Below, in pieces: positions 42,178 to 50,315 of a stretch of DNA of 64,000 nt. Under the pieces are notes generated by a model, which ran no database searches, was not told the origin of the DNA, and worked only from the letters and a program-made list of their open reading frames with translations. How positions within the stretch are numbered: position 1 is the first letter of the stretch; the number at the start of each line of letters is the position of its first letter. The translations under genes and the position numbers were made by a program. This stretch comes from Litchfieldia stipae (GTDB lineage: Bacteria > Bacillota > Bacilli > Bacillales > Bacillaceae_L), in assembly GCF_014837155.1 (NCBI RefSeq), contig NZ_JACYHA010000019.1, positions 17,285 to 81,284 of the forward strand, written 5' to 3'.

Positions 42178-42238
42178 GTGAGTAATCACTCACTACTTAT
42201 TTCGATTATACATTAAACAAAGTGAGTAATCACTCATT
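42178..42238 (-). promoter_or_regulatory. Paired palindromic operators upstream of the ABC-TetR operon
   Basis: Two near-identical palindromes, GTGAGTAATCACTCAC (42178-42193) and AGTGAGTAATCACTCATT (42221-42238), flank TATAAT read on the minus strand. Their spacing places one on each side of the promoter core, as expected for a TetR-family autorepressor. Confidence 0.8.
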
Positions 42239-42329
42239 TTTTTGAAAAATAAGCAATCACCTACCCTACAATTCAACGACATTTATAGTAAAATAATCAT
42301 TATTGATCAGTAGAAAGGAGCCGGTTGAA

Positions 42330-43439
42330 ATGAACAAAATCTATTTAGATTACAACGCAAGTACACCCATTGCTGAAGAAGTGATTGATGCGATGCTTCC
42401 ATATTTAAAGAGTGGCTACGGAAATCCTTCATCAACTCATTGGGCAGGGCAAGAGACGAAAGAAGCGATTGTGAAAGCACGACATCAAGTAGCGGATCTT
42501 TTGTCATGTGATCCCGAGGAAGTGATTTTTACAAGTGGTGGAAGTGAAGCGAACAATCACGCATTAAAGGGTGTGTTCTTCGCCAAAAGAAATAAAGGAA
42601 ATCATATTATTACAACAAAAGTTGAGCACCCTGCGATCCTTAATCCATGTAAGTTTCTTGAAACATTAGGAGCAGAGATTACATATGTGGATGTTGATCA
42701 ATTTGGGAAGGTCAACCCAGAGGATATTGAATGCGCGATTAACGACAAGACCATCTTAATTAGTGTCATGCATGCAAACAATGAGGTTGGAACCATTCAA
42801 CCAATCAAAGAAATTGCCAAGATTGCCAAGAAATATAACATTACCTTCCACACGGATGCTTCTCAATCAATTGGAAAGATACCGACGAAAGTCGATGAGT
42901 TAGGTGTAGACCTTCTAACGATTGCTGGACATAAACTGTATGCACCTAAAGGAGTCGGTGCATTATATATACGAAAAGGAACAAGCATCGATCCGTTCAT
43001 TCATGGTGCCGGTCATGAGGATGGAAGAAGAGCGGGGACCGAGAATATCCTACAAATCGTTGGTTTAGGTAAGGCATGTGAGCTGGCGATGAATAGTCAT
43101 AACGATATTTTCACGCTTCGAAATTATTTCTGGGAGGAGCTCCAAAGTCACTTCGGAGACAATGTTATTCTTAACGGAAACATTGATGAGATTTTACCCA
43201 ATACGCTAAATGTTAGTTTTCTTGGTAAAATTGGACAGGAGCTGTTAGCGCAAACGCCAGAAATTGCCGCATCGACCGGTTCAGCATGTCACTCGGGTAG
43301 TGTTCAACTATCGCCTGTGCTAGAAGCTATGCAGGTGAATGAAACAATAGGCAAAGGAACTATTCGCTTCAGTCTAGGCCGCTATACAACAAAAGAAGAA
43401 ATCGACACAGCTGTTGCGTTGCTTAAAAAAACTATGTAA
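42330..43439 (+). CDS. Cysteine desulfurase (NifS/IscS-like; possible selenocysteine lyase)
   Basis: Class V PLP aminotransferase fold of 369 residues. PLP Lys202 in AGHKLYAPKG and catalytic Cys320 in STGSACHSGS. It removes sulfur, or selenium, from Cys or Sec. The ATG giving M-N-K-I-Y-L-D-Y has GGAG upstream and is preferred to a longer frame from 42303. Position upstream of a SenB-like gene and selD suggests supply of selenide to SelD, but a general iron-sulfur role cannot be excluded. A palindromic repeat and about 280 bases separate it from the next gene. Confidence 0.88.
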   Translation: MNKIYLDYNASTPIAEEVIDAMLPYLKSGYGNPSSTHWAGQETKEAIVKARHQVADLLSCDPEEVIFTSGGSEANNHALKGVFFAKRNKGNHIITTKVEHPAILNPCKFLETLGAEITYVDVDQFGKVNPEDIECAINDKTILISVMHANNEVGTIQPIKEIAKIAKKYNITFHTDASQSIGKIPTKVDELGVDLLTIAGHKLYAPKGVGALYIRKGTSIDPFIHGAGHEDGRRAGTENILQIVGLGKACELAMNSHNDIFTLRNYFWEELQSHFGDNVILNGNIDEILPNTLNVSFLGKIGQELLAQTPEIAASTGSACHSGSVQLSPVLEAMQVNETIGKGTIRFSLGRYTTKEEIDTAVALLKKTM

Positions 43440-43452
43440 AAGTATTAAGACC

Positions 43453-43576
43453 TTAGCAGACTGAATACACGGAGACTCCCGTGGGATAAGTGACCAAAGT
43501 GAGACCCCGCAGGAGCTTTTGCGACGAGGAGGCTCACTGGGCATCCCACAGGACGCGGAGTGTATTCAGGCTGCGG
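43453..43576 (+). repeat. Long-palindrome intergenic repeat, copy 7
   Basis: Full copy from TTAGCAGACTGAATACACGG to GTGTATTCAGGCTGCGG, between the cysteine desulfurase gene and the SenB-like gene. Confidence 0.93.
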
Positions 43577-43720
43577 GTTTCTACGCTACAATAAAACACA
43601 TCCATTCCCCTTAAGCAAAAAATGTGACAAATTGAAATAGTTTCATGATAATTGATGCAGACTTATAGTAGGAAGAAACCTTTTTAAGTCCAAATATATG
43701 TATTTAAAAGGATGGAATAA

Positions 43721-44716
43721 ATGAAGGTCGTATTAGCAACACCAAATTTTCACCAACCAAGAGGAAACACTGTGACGGTGCAGAGAATCGCTGATAGCCT
43801 TGAAGCAAAAGGTATCCAAACCGAGATTGTCTCGATGACTGAAGATTCCTCAGTGACTGCACTTCCGGAGGCAGATCTCATTCATGGGTTCCATGCCTAT
43901 AAATTCTACACATTTAAAGAAAAGCTTACTCAAAAAATAGATTCGTATATCGTTTCAATTACAGGTACTGACCTTAATCATGATCTATTTAACAAAGATC
44001 GCCGTGATGATGTGATTCGTTCATTAACAGAGGCAAAGGCCATCCATGTGTTTAATGAGAAAGCCAAACAAATCTTATGTCATGAGGTCCCAGGAATTGA
44101 GGATAAGATTTTCATCATAGCTCAAGGAACGACTGAGTTTCCTACTGTTGAAATCAACGTAAAGAAAGAACCTGGAACATTATTGTTTCTATTACCAGCA
44201 GGGATTCGAGTCGTGAAGAATATCCCATTTGCTATCCATATGTTAAAAAATATCTATCAACAGAACCCCTCGATTCGACTCTGGATTATTGGTCCAATCA
44301 TCGAAGAAGTAGAAGGCAAGCTCGTTCAAGAGTTAGTAGAGGAAAACAAAGAATGGGTGCAATACGTTGGTCCATTTCCACATTCAAGTATGGGAGCCAT
44401 CTACAGCCAAGGGGATATTGCCTTAAATACGTCTCATTCTGAAGGCCAGCCAGCCGCCATTCTTGAAGCAATGGAGCATCAGCTTCCAGTGCTTGTTTCG
44501 AATAATCAAGGGAACTTGAGTATTGTCACGCATGAGGAAACAGGTCTTGTGTATAGCAATGAAAGTGAATTTCTTGATTTTGCTGAACGACTAGTGAATA
44601 ATAACGAATTAAGGGCGAAAATTGGTAAGCGTGCAAAAGACTATATTATGAACCATCATTCTGGAACATATGAGGTAGATGCATTTATCGATATTTATAA
44701 AAACGTTCTTAAATGA
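43721..44716 (+). CDS. SenB-like GT-B glycosyltransferase (candidate selenosugar synthase)
   Basis: GT-B fold glycosyltransferase of 331 residues. The N-terminus has PRGNTVTVQRIADSLEAKG (residues 11-29), followed by LIHGFHAYKF and VSITGTDLNHDLF, then LLPAGIRVVKNIPFAI and a C-terminal donor site EGQPAAILEAME. From memory, the GN-x-VT-x-x-RIA, HA and TGTDLxxDL pattern is that of SenB, the enzyme of selenoneine biosynthesis that couples selenophosphate to a UDP-sugar. It lies 20 bases before selD, the selenophosphate supplier. No SenA-type gene is present. An ordinary glycosyltransferase 4 is the alternative. Confidence 0.72.
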   Translation: MKVVLATPNFHQPRGNTVTVQRIADSLEAKGIQTEIVSMTEDSSVTALPEADLIHGFHAYKFYTFKEKLTQKIDSYIVSITGTDLNHDLFNKDRRDDVIRSLTEAKAIHVFNEKAKQILCHEVPGIEDKIFIIAQGTTEFPTVEINVKKEPGTLLFLLPAGIRVVKNIPFAIHMLKNIYQQNPSIRLWIIGPIIEEVEGKLVQELVEENKEWVQYVGPFPHSSMGAIYSQGDIALNTSHSEGQPAAILEAMEHQLPVLVSNNQGNLSIVTHEETGLVYSNESEFLDFAERLVNNNELRAKIGKRAKDYIMNHHSGTYEVDAFIDIYKNVLK

Positions 44717-44736
44717 GTCAATAAGGAGTGAACATT

Positions 44737-45786
44737 ATGTCAAAAGAAGAAATCATTAAATTAACTTCTTTATCGTCAAAAGGTGGCTGAGGATGCAAAA
44801 TTGGTCCTGAGGACCTGGCGCAGGTGCTGCGTCATTTACCTAAATCTGTCCCTGATCCAAACTTACTTGTAGGTTTAGATACTTCTGATGATGCAGGAGT
44901 ATATAAAATAAATGAAGAAACTGCACTTGTTCAAACATTGGACTTCTTTACACCGATTGTGGATGATCCATATATGTTTGGTCAAATTGCAGCAGCGAAT
45001 TCACTTAGTGATGTCTATGCCATGGGAGGCAAACCAATTACGGTTATGAACATTGTTGGGTTCCCAATTAACACACTTGATAAGAGTGTATTAGCTGATA
45101 TACTTCGTGGTGGTGCAGACAAAGTAAGAGAGTCTGGTGCCGTATTAGTTGGTGGTCATTCAATTGATGATAATGAACCAAAGTTCGGTCTTTCTGTTAC
45201 TGGTCTTGTTCATCCTGAGCGAGTACGTGCCAATGTTGGTGCTAAGCCTGGTGACCGACTTATTTTAACAAAACCAATTGGTGTAGGGATTCTGACTACA
45301 GCGATTAAGCGTGACCTGCTATCAAAAGAAAGCATAGATGAGGTCATGACTGTAATGGCAACACTAAACAAATATGCAGCTGAAGCGATGGAAGAGTTTG
45401 ATGTGACGGCGTGTACAGATATTACTGGCTTTGGCTTACTTGGTCATACATTAGAAATGGCTGAAGGAAGCAATGTTGGAATTACTGTGAACAGCAAGGA
45501 TGTGCCGATTTTAGCAGGAACGAGAGAGCTTGCTGAACAAGGGATTATTCCTGGTGGAACGAAGAAGAATCACAAATGGATTGCTGATCGCGTTGACTAT
45601 GATCAACATGTCGATGCAGTCGATCAAATGATTCTTTGTGATGCAGTAACTTCTGGCGGACTCCTCATTTCTGTTTCTGAAGCAGATGCTGAACGTTTCC
45701 AACAAGCACTTCTTGAGAAGGATGTAACATCTTCGATCATTGGTGTTGTAACAAATGAATCACCTGGTCGAATCAAAGTTATCTAA
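44737..45786 (+). CDS. selD: Selenide, water dikinase SelD (selenocysteine-containing)
   Basis: Selenophosphate synthetase of 349 residues read from the ATG behind AGGAG, with an in-frame TGA at 44788-44790 decoded as Sec18. The active-site sequence is then S-S-K-G-G-U-G-C-K, matching the C/U-G-C-K site of SelD with its catalytic Lys at 21. The rest is a normal AIRS-type protein with LVQTLDFFTPIVDDP, AAANSLSDVYAMGG and VTACTDITGFGLLGH. A call starting at 44824 would wrongly lose the active site. It makes selenophosphate from selenide and ATP, and its own Sec implies a Sec-decoding organism. Confidence 0.93.
44788..44815 (+). promoter_or_regulatory. Candidate bacterial SECIS element in selD
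   Basis: After the TGA, GGTCC (44803-44807) pairs with GGACC (44811-44815) around the loop TGA. The loop begins 17 bases after the UGA, inside the spacing expected for a bacterial SECIS, and has a G in its first two positions. Confidence 0.75.
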
Positions 45787-45811
45787 AAGGGCTCGAGTTT
45801 GAGTCCTTTTT
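45785..45811 (+). terminator. Short hairpin between selD and the PhnD-like gene
   Basis: AAAAGGGCTC faces GAGTCCTTTT with one mismatch around GAGTTT, followed by one more T. It is too close to the next ribosome site to exclude readthrough, so it may be an attenuator. Confidence 0.55.
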
Positions 45812-45830
45812 AAAATAGGAGGTCATACTA

Positions 45831-46733
45831 ATGAAAAAATACTTAATGTTACTACTAGCAAGTTGTTTTCTTTTCGTTTTAGCTGCATGTGGAGCATCTG
45901 ATGATGGTAATCAGTCAGAAGGTGCAAATGAACAAGCAGAAGAATTTACGATTGGGGTTATCCCTTCTCAAACAGAAGGTTCAATGGAAGCAGCAATGGA
46001 AGAGCTGCAAGCGATTTTAACAGAAGAATTAGATCGTCCTGTCAAAGTAGATGTGTATCCTGATTACAATGGGGTCGTGGAAGCCATGAATTATGACAAA
46101 ATCGATATGGCTTATTTTGGACCATTAACATATGTCGTTGCACACGCTAACAGTGGAGCAAAAGCGATTATTACACAATTAATTAATGGCGAGCCATTTT
46201 ACCATTCATATATTATTACTCATGTCGATAGTCCATGGAATTCAATTGAAGAGTTATTAGCGGATTCTAAAGATGTTGATTTTGCATTCGGTGATATCAA
46301 TTCCACTTCTGGTTCATTAATTCCTTCCATTGAATTACAGGACCGTGGGGTATTTGTATCAGAGGATGAGCATGAATTTAAAACAGTACGTTATACAGGT
46401 TCTCATGATGCAACAGCGCTAGCAATTCAAAACAAACAAGTAACTGCTGGTGCGATTGATAGTGCGATTTACAATCAATTAGTTGAATCAGGAAAAGTAG
46501 ATGGTGAACAAATCAAAACGATTTGGGAGTCAGAGCCATTGTTCCAATATCCTTGGGCGGTTCATGCTGACACAGATAATGAAACAATCGAAAAGCTACA
46601 AGCAGCATTTATAGCAATCAAAGATCCAGTTGTTCTTGATGCATTTGGAGCATCTGGCTTTACGGAAGCGACTGATGAGGATTATGAAAGTATCCGAGAT
46701 GCAGCAATTAAAGAAGGTATTATCAACGAATAG
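45831..46733 (+). CDS. PhnD-type ABC transporter substrate-binding lipoprotein
   Basis: A 300-residue PhnD-like periplasmic/lipoprotein binding protein. The signal peptide ends in the lipobox LAAC (Cys at residue 20). The core shows the family segments TIGVIPSQTEGS, MAYFGPLTYVVAH and FAFGDINSTSGSLIPS. PhnD proteins bind phosphonates, phosphite or related oxyanions; relatives bind other anions. Directly after selD (44 bases), so a selenium-containing ligand is possible but unproved. No phosphonate degradation genes are nearby. AGGAGG precedes the ATG. Confidence 0.88.
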   Translation: MKKYLMLLLASCFLFVLAACGASDDGNQSEGANEQAEEFTIGVIPSQTEGSMEAAMEELQAILTEELDRPVKVDVYPDYNGVVEAMNYDKIDMAYFGPLTYVVAHANSGAKAIITQLINGEPFYHSYIITHVDSPWNSIEELLADSKDVDFAFGDINSTSGSLIPSIELQDRGVFVSEDEHEFKTVRYTGSHDATALAIQNKQVTAGAIDSAIYNQLVESGKVDGEQIKTIWESEPLFQYPWAVHADTDNETIEKLQAAFIAIKDPVVLDAFGASGFTEATDEDYESIRDAAIKEGIINE

Positions 46734-46738
46734 AGCTG

Positions 46739-47500
46739 ATGATGGTGTGGTTTAAAAAGCGTCAAATTTTCACAGTTATACTTTTAGTTATTTTTATAGC
46801 TTATAGCATGAAGTTAACTGAATTTGATTTAACAAAGTTTAGAGACTATCGAAATATGCTTGATTTTCTCACTCATTGGTTCCCGATGAACACCGAAAAT
46901 CTCCCACGAATCATTCAAGCAAGTATTGAGACATTAGCGATGGCGTTTTTAGGAAGCTTCTTGGGCTTGATTATTGGTATACCGATTAGTTTTATTGCCG
47001 CGCGAAATACGGCTCCTTCGGGGATCTTGTATCATGTTTCAAGAACGCTTCTAAGCTTTGTTAGATCGATTCCAGAAATTGTCTTTGGTCTTATTTTATT
47101 AACAGCACTTGGTCTTGGTCCTTTCCCAGCAGTGCTTGCGATAATGTTTCATAATATTGGTGTACTAGGAAAGCTCATTTCAGAGTTGATTGAGGCAGCA
47201 GATCCTGGACCTCAAGAGGCAATGAAGGCGGTCGGTTCCAAAAAATGGTTCGGTGCGATTTTTAGCATCATTCCACAAATTTGGCCAAATGTACTTTCAA
47301 GCTATTTTTATCGATTTGAGGTTGCGATTAGAACCTCACTAATTCTTGGTTTTATCGGTGGCGGAGGGATTGGTCAAAGGCTATTCAATGATTTCAAGAC
47401 CTTCCACTACTCCTCGGTTTCTCTTGATGTACTGGTTATTATGATTATGGTTATCCTAGTAGACTTATTAGGAAGCTATATTAGAAACAGAGTCATATAA
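46739..47500 (+). CDS. PhnE-type ABC transporter permease
   Basis: A 253-residue permease with six probable helices and the PhnE-type segment DPGPQEAMKAVGSKKW plus GFIGGGGIGQRLFNDF. It starts five bases after the binding-protein stop without a clear ribosome site, so translation is probably coupled. It forms the channel of the PhnD-E-C-like importer. The PhnC-like ATPase lies after a 206-base interval filled mostly by a repeat. Confidence 0.9.
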   Translation: MMVWFKKRQIFTVILLVIFIAYSMKLTEFDLTKFRDYRNMLDFLTHWFPMNTENLPRIIQASIETLAMAFLGSFLGLIIGIPISFIAARNTAPSGILYHVSRTLLSFVRSIPEIVFGLILLTALGLGPFPAVLAIMFHNIGVLGKLISELIEAADPGPQEAMKAVGSKKWFGAIFSIIPQIWPNVLSSYFYRFEVAIRTSLILGFIGGGGIGQRLFNDFKTFHYSSVSLDVLVIMIMVILVDLLGSYIRNRVI

Positions 47501-47511
47501 TGATTAGAACC

Positions 47512-47635
47512 CTAGCAGACTGAATACACGGAGACTCCTGCGGGATCAGTGGCCCAAAGTGAGACCCCGCAGGAGCTAGCGACGAGGAGGCTCGCCGGGA
47601 CGCCCCGCCGGACGCGGAGTGTATTCAGGCTGCGG
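47512..47635 (+). repeat. Long-palindrome intergenic repeat, copy 8 (inside the PhnDEC-like operon)
   Basis: Full copy from CTAGCAGACTGAATACACGG to GTGTATTCAGGCTGCGG. It splits the phnE-like and phnC-like genes, which are normally contiguous in such operons. Confidence 0.93.
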
Positions 47636-47706
47636 AATTTAAAGCCACTAACGTATATATTATTATTATCATTTCTTCTAAGAAAATCTAGAAGGAGGTG
47701 ACAGAG

Positions 47707-48474
47707 ATGCTTGAAATTAAGGATTTATCGGTTCGATATAAGGACAGTAAAACCAATGCATTGACATCAGTTAACCTGACATTTAAAAAAGAAGAATTTA
47801 TTTGTATTCTTGGAAAAAGTGGTGCTGGGAAATCAACGTTAATTCGTTGTATCAATGGTCTGCAAAAACCAACGAATGGTGAAATCTTCTGGAAAGGTGA
47901 ACCATTGTCAACAAAAAATGAAGAACAACTAAGACTCGTTCGAAGAGAAATGGGCATGATTTTTCAGCATTTCAATCTAATTCCGCGCCTTACTGTCATC
48001 CAAAATGTCTTAACCGGTCTGTTTGGTTATCGGAATTCATTCAAAAACCTGATTGGATGGTATAGCAGTGATGAAATAAAGGAAGCCAAACAAGTCATGT
48101 CAGATGTTGGTTTAGCGGAATTTATGGATCGCCGTGTTGAGCACTTAAGTGGAGGTCAGAAGCAAAGAGTAGGAATTGCGCGAGCGATTGTTCAACATCC
48201 GAAAGTATTGCTTGGTGATGAGCCAGTAGCAAGTCTCGATCCTGGAACATCTAATCATGTGTTTACATTGATAAAAGAAATGCATCTTCGTCACCAGCTC
48301 TTAACAATCATTAATGTTCACGATGTGGCACTAGCAAAACGTTATGCGACAAGGATTATTGCATTAAAGGATGGCAAAGTGCTGTTTGATGGCAAGCCAG
48401 AAGCATTTACAGATAAAGAATATCACGAGGTGTATGAAGCTCAGATGGATAAAAGTCTGACATACATCACATAA
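47707..48474 (+). CDS. PhnC-type ABC transporter ATP-binding protein
   Basis: ABC ATPase of 255 residues with Walker A GKSGAGKST, Q-loop GMIFQHFNLIPRL, signature LSGGQKQR and Walker B VLLGDEPVASLDP, typical of PhnC. The ATG giving M-L-E-I-K-D-L-S has AGGAGG eight bases upstream. It ends 19 bases before the next frame, so it is co-transcribed with the NodB-like gene. This suggests that the deacetylase acts on, or near, the substrate imported. Confidence 0.92.
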   Translation: MLEIKDLSVRYKDSKTNALTSVNLTFKKEEFICILGKSGAGKSTLIRCINGLQKPTNGEIFWKGEPLSTKNEEQLRLVRREMGMIFQHFNLIPRLTVIQNVLTGLFGYRNSFKNLIGWYSSDEIKEAKQVMSDVGLAEFMDRRVEHLSGGQKQRVGIARAIVQHPKVLLGDEPVASLDPGTSNHVFTLIKEMHLRHQLLTIINVHDVALAKRYATRIIALKDGKVLFDGKPEAFTDKEYHEVYEAQMDKSLTYIT

Positions 48475-48493
48475 GGGACAGGAGTGCATGTTC

Positions 48494-49126
48494 ATGATTA
48501 AATCTCCATGAGTGTGTGGCCAAACACAGGTCGTGTACGACTCTGACGATAAAAATGTTTTAACAACAGTCAAAAAAGACAGTGGTAAAACGGTCTATTT
48601 AACGATCGATGATGGTCCAAGTCGAATTCTACCACAAATGCTAGATGTGTTACGGGATGAGAACGTACCAGCGCTATTTTTCTGGCAATCACGATTATTA
48701 TATGAAAAGCGTCCATGGAAACGGGTGCTAGACGAAGGGCATATGATCGGAAGCCACTCAACGAAGCATCTCAATTTAGCGAATCTTTCATATGAGCAGC
48801 AATTTCACGATATTCAACATAGTGTGAAGAAAATTGAGCAAGTAACAGGGACAAAGGTGAAATATTTCCGTCCTCCATTTGGGCAATATAATCAGGATAC
48901 GATTGCTGTGACGAATGAATTACAGCTTACCCCTGTGATGTGGAGAATTGCTTCTGTCGATTGGGAGCATAAGAATGACCCACATGAAATTATTAATCAC
49001 GTGACTAGTCATTTAGAAGATGGGGCTATTATTCTTATTCATGAATTACATCAAACACTCGAAATCCTTCCTGATCTTATTAAGGAAGTGAGAGCGAGGG
49101 GCTACAATTTTTCGAAGCTTTTTTAA
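48494..49126 (+). CDS. NodB-type polysaccharide deacetylase with in-frame UGA (candidate selenoprotein)
   Basis: Read from the ATG at 48494 the product has 210 residues and an in-frame TGA at 48509-48511 as codon 6, giving M-I-K-S-P-U-V-C-G. AGGAG ends nine bases before this ATG; the GTG right after the TGA has no ribosome site. All five NodB motifs are present: TIDDGPS, HSTKH, RPPFGQY, the DW segment and LIHELHQT. The family removes N-acetyl groups from glycans with a metal ion. A U-x-C pair would be an unusual added redox site. Alternatives are a truncated unit starting at GTG, or a decayed 5' end. It lacks a signal peptide in either reading. Confidence 0.75.
48509..48541 (+). promoter_or_regulatory. 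Candidate bacterial SECIS element in the NodB-like gene
   Basis: GTCG (48530-48533) pairs with CGAC (48538-48541) around TGTA. The loop starts 22 bases after the UGA, within the usual range, and has G in its first two positions. The stem is short, so support is moderate. Confidence 0.45.
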
Positions 49127-49312
49127 CGTTTTTTTCATGTCTGCTAAAAATCTCATGTTCAATTCGATCAAATAAAATAAATACAAACAACTAAGATGCT
49201 TAGTATCACTTGATGAATCTTTATTTTTTCGAACATGCTTCGACTAAATAGTGTAGAAGTGATCCTAGGCATTTTTTGTTTCAAGCTAGACGTAAACATC
49301 AGGAGGGACAAG

Positions 49313-50296
49313 ATGAAATTAAGTGTGTTAGATCAATCTGTTATTCGTATGGGCAGTACTGCTACCGATGCTTTTCGTGATACCGTTCAATTGGCAAAAA
49401 GGACAGAAGAGCTTGGATATACGAGGTTTTGGGTAGCAGAGCATCATAATACAAATGGGATTGCAGGTTCATCACCTGAGGTGCTCATTTCACATATTGC
49501 ATCACATACTAAAAGCATTCGAGTTGGCTCAGGAGGAGTACTGCTTCCGCAATACAGTCCATTTAAAGTTGCCGAAAATTTCAGGGTGCTTGAAGCGATT
49601 TTCCCCAATCGGATTGATTTAGGTGTTGGACGATCACCTGGAGGTTCACCGATGACAAGATTGGCATTAACAGATGGTGTCACAAAAAGCTTGAATGAAT
49701 TTCCAAGGCAAATACAGAAGCTTAATCGCTATCTATATGAGGTTGACGCTAGTGATGAAGTGAAAGCAACTCCAATCATTGATTCAAATCCAGAGCTATG
49801 GATAGTAGGAATCACACATCGCGGAGCAAGAGTAGCAGCTGAGAATGGAACGGCTTTTACTTATGGACATTTCATCACTCCTGAAAATGGTCAGAGGTCA
49901 TTAGAAGATTATCGAGCGCTTTTTCAACCATCAGCAGCTTTAAAGAAACCTAAGACAAATGTGTGTATTTTTGTTGTCTGTGCACCTACACAGGAGCAGG
50001 CGGAGGAAATAGCACTTAGCCAAGACCTTTGGCTTCTTTCCGTTGGAGGAAATCGGATTGATTTACGAATTCCATCGATTGAAGAAGCAAAAAAAAGGTT
50101 CTTATCAAAGGAAGAACAAGCTATAATCAAAGAAAATAGAAAGCGAATGGTGATTGGGACGCCTGATAGGGTGAGGGATGAGTTACTTCGACTAAGTGAA
50201 CTTTATCAAAATGATGAGTTTATGGTCATTACGAATATTTATGACTTCGAAGACAAAGTGCGATCCTATGAGCTTTTAGCAGACATGTTTTTATAA
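49313..50296 (+). CDS. Luciferase-like (LLM class) flavin-dependent oxidoreductase
   Basis: A 327-residue bacterial luciferase-like TIM-barrel oxidoreductase of the MsnO8 group. Conserved segments are SVLDQSVIRMG at the N-terminus, WVAEHHNTNGIAGSSPEVL, RVGSGGVLLPQYSPFKVAENF and the LGVGRSPGGS loop. It likely uses FMNH2 and oxygen, with unknown substrate. The ATG with AGGAGGG upstream is chosen over a longer frame from 49235. It precedes aroD by 19 bases. No direct tie to the selenium genes upstream is visible. Confidence 0.88.
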   Translation: MKLSVLDQSVIRMGSTATDAFRDTVQLAKRTEELGYTRFWVAEHHNTNGIAGSSPEVLISHIASHTKSIRVGSGGVLLPQYSPFKVAENFRVLEAIFPNRIDLGVGRSPGGSPMTRLALTDGVTKSLNEFPRQIQKLNRYLYEVDASDEVKATPIIDSNPELWIVGITHRGARVAAENGTAFTYGHFITPENGQRSLEDYRALFQPSAALKKPKTNVCIFVVCAPTQEQAEEIALSQDLWLLSVGGNRIDLRIPSIEEAKKRFLSKEEQAIIKENRKRMVIGTPDRVRDELLRLSELYQNDEFMVITNIYDFEDKVRSYELLADMFL

Positions 50297-50315
50297 GTGA
50301 GGAAGGTGAGAGTTT

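Noticed and set aside
42330..43439. Assignment of the cysteine desulfurase as a dedicated selenocysteine lyase
   Set aside because: Motifs alone do not separate desulfurases from Sec lyases, and a repeat and 280 bases divide it from the selenium genes. I kept the general name.
44824..45786. selD starting at 44824
   Set aside because: This drops the Sec/Cys-Gly-Cys-Lys active site; the ATG at 44737 has AGGAG and the frame continues through TGA as Sec.
48509..48514. NodB-like gene simply starting at the GTG after TGA
   Set aside because: No ribosome site precedes that GTG, whereas AGGAG stands at the right distance before the ATG at 48494. Kept as an alternative in the feature.
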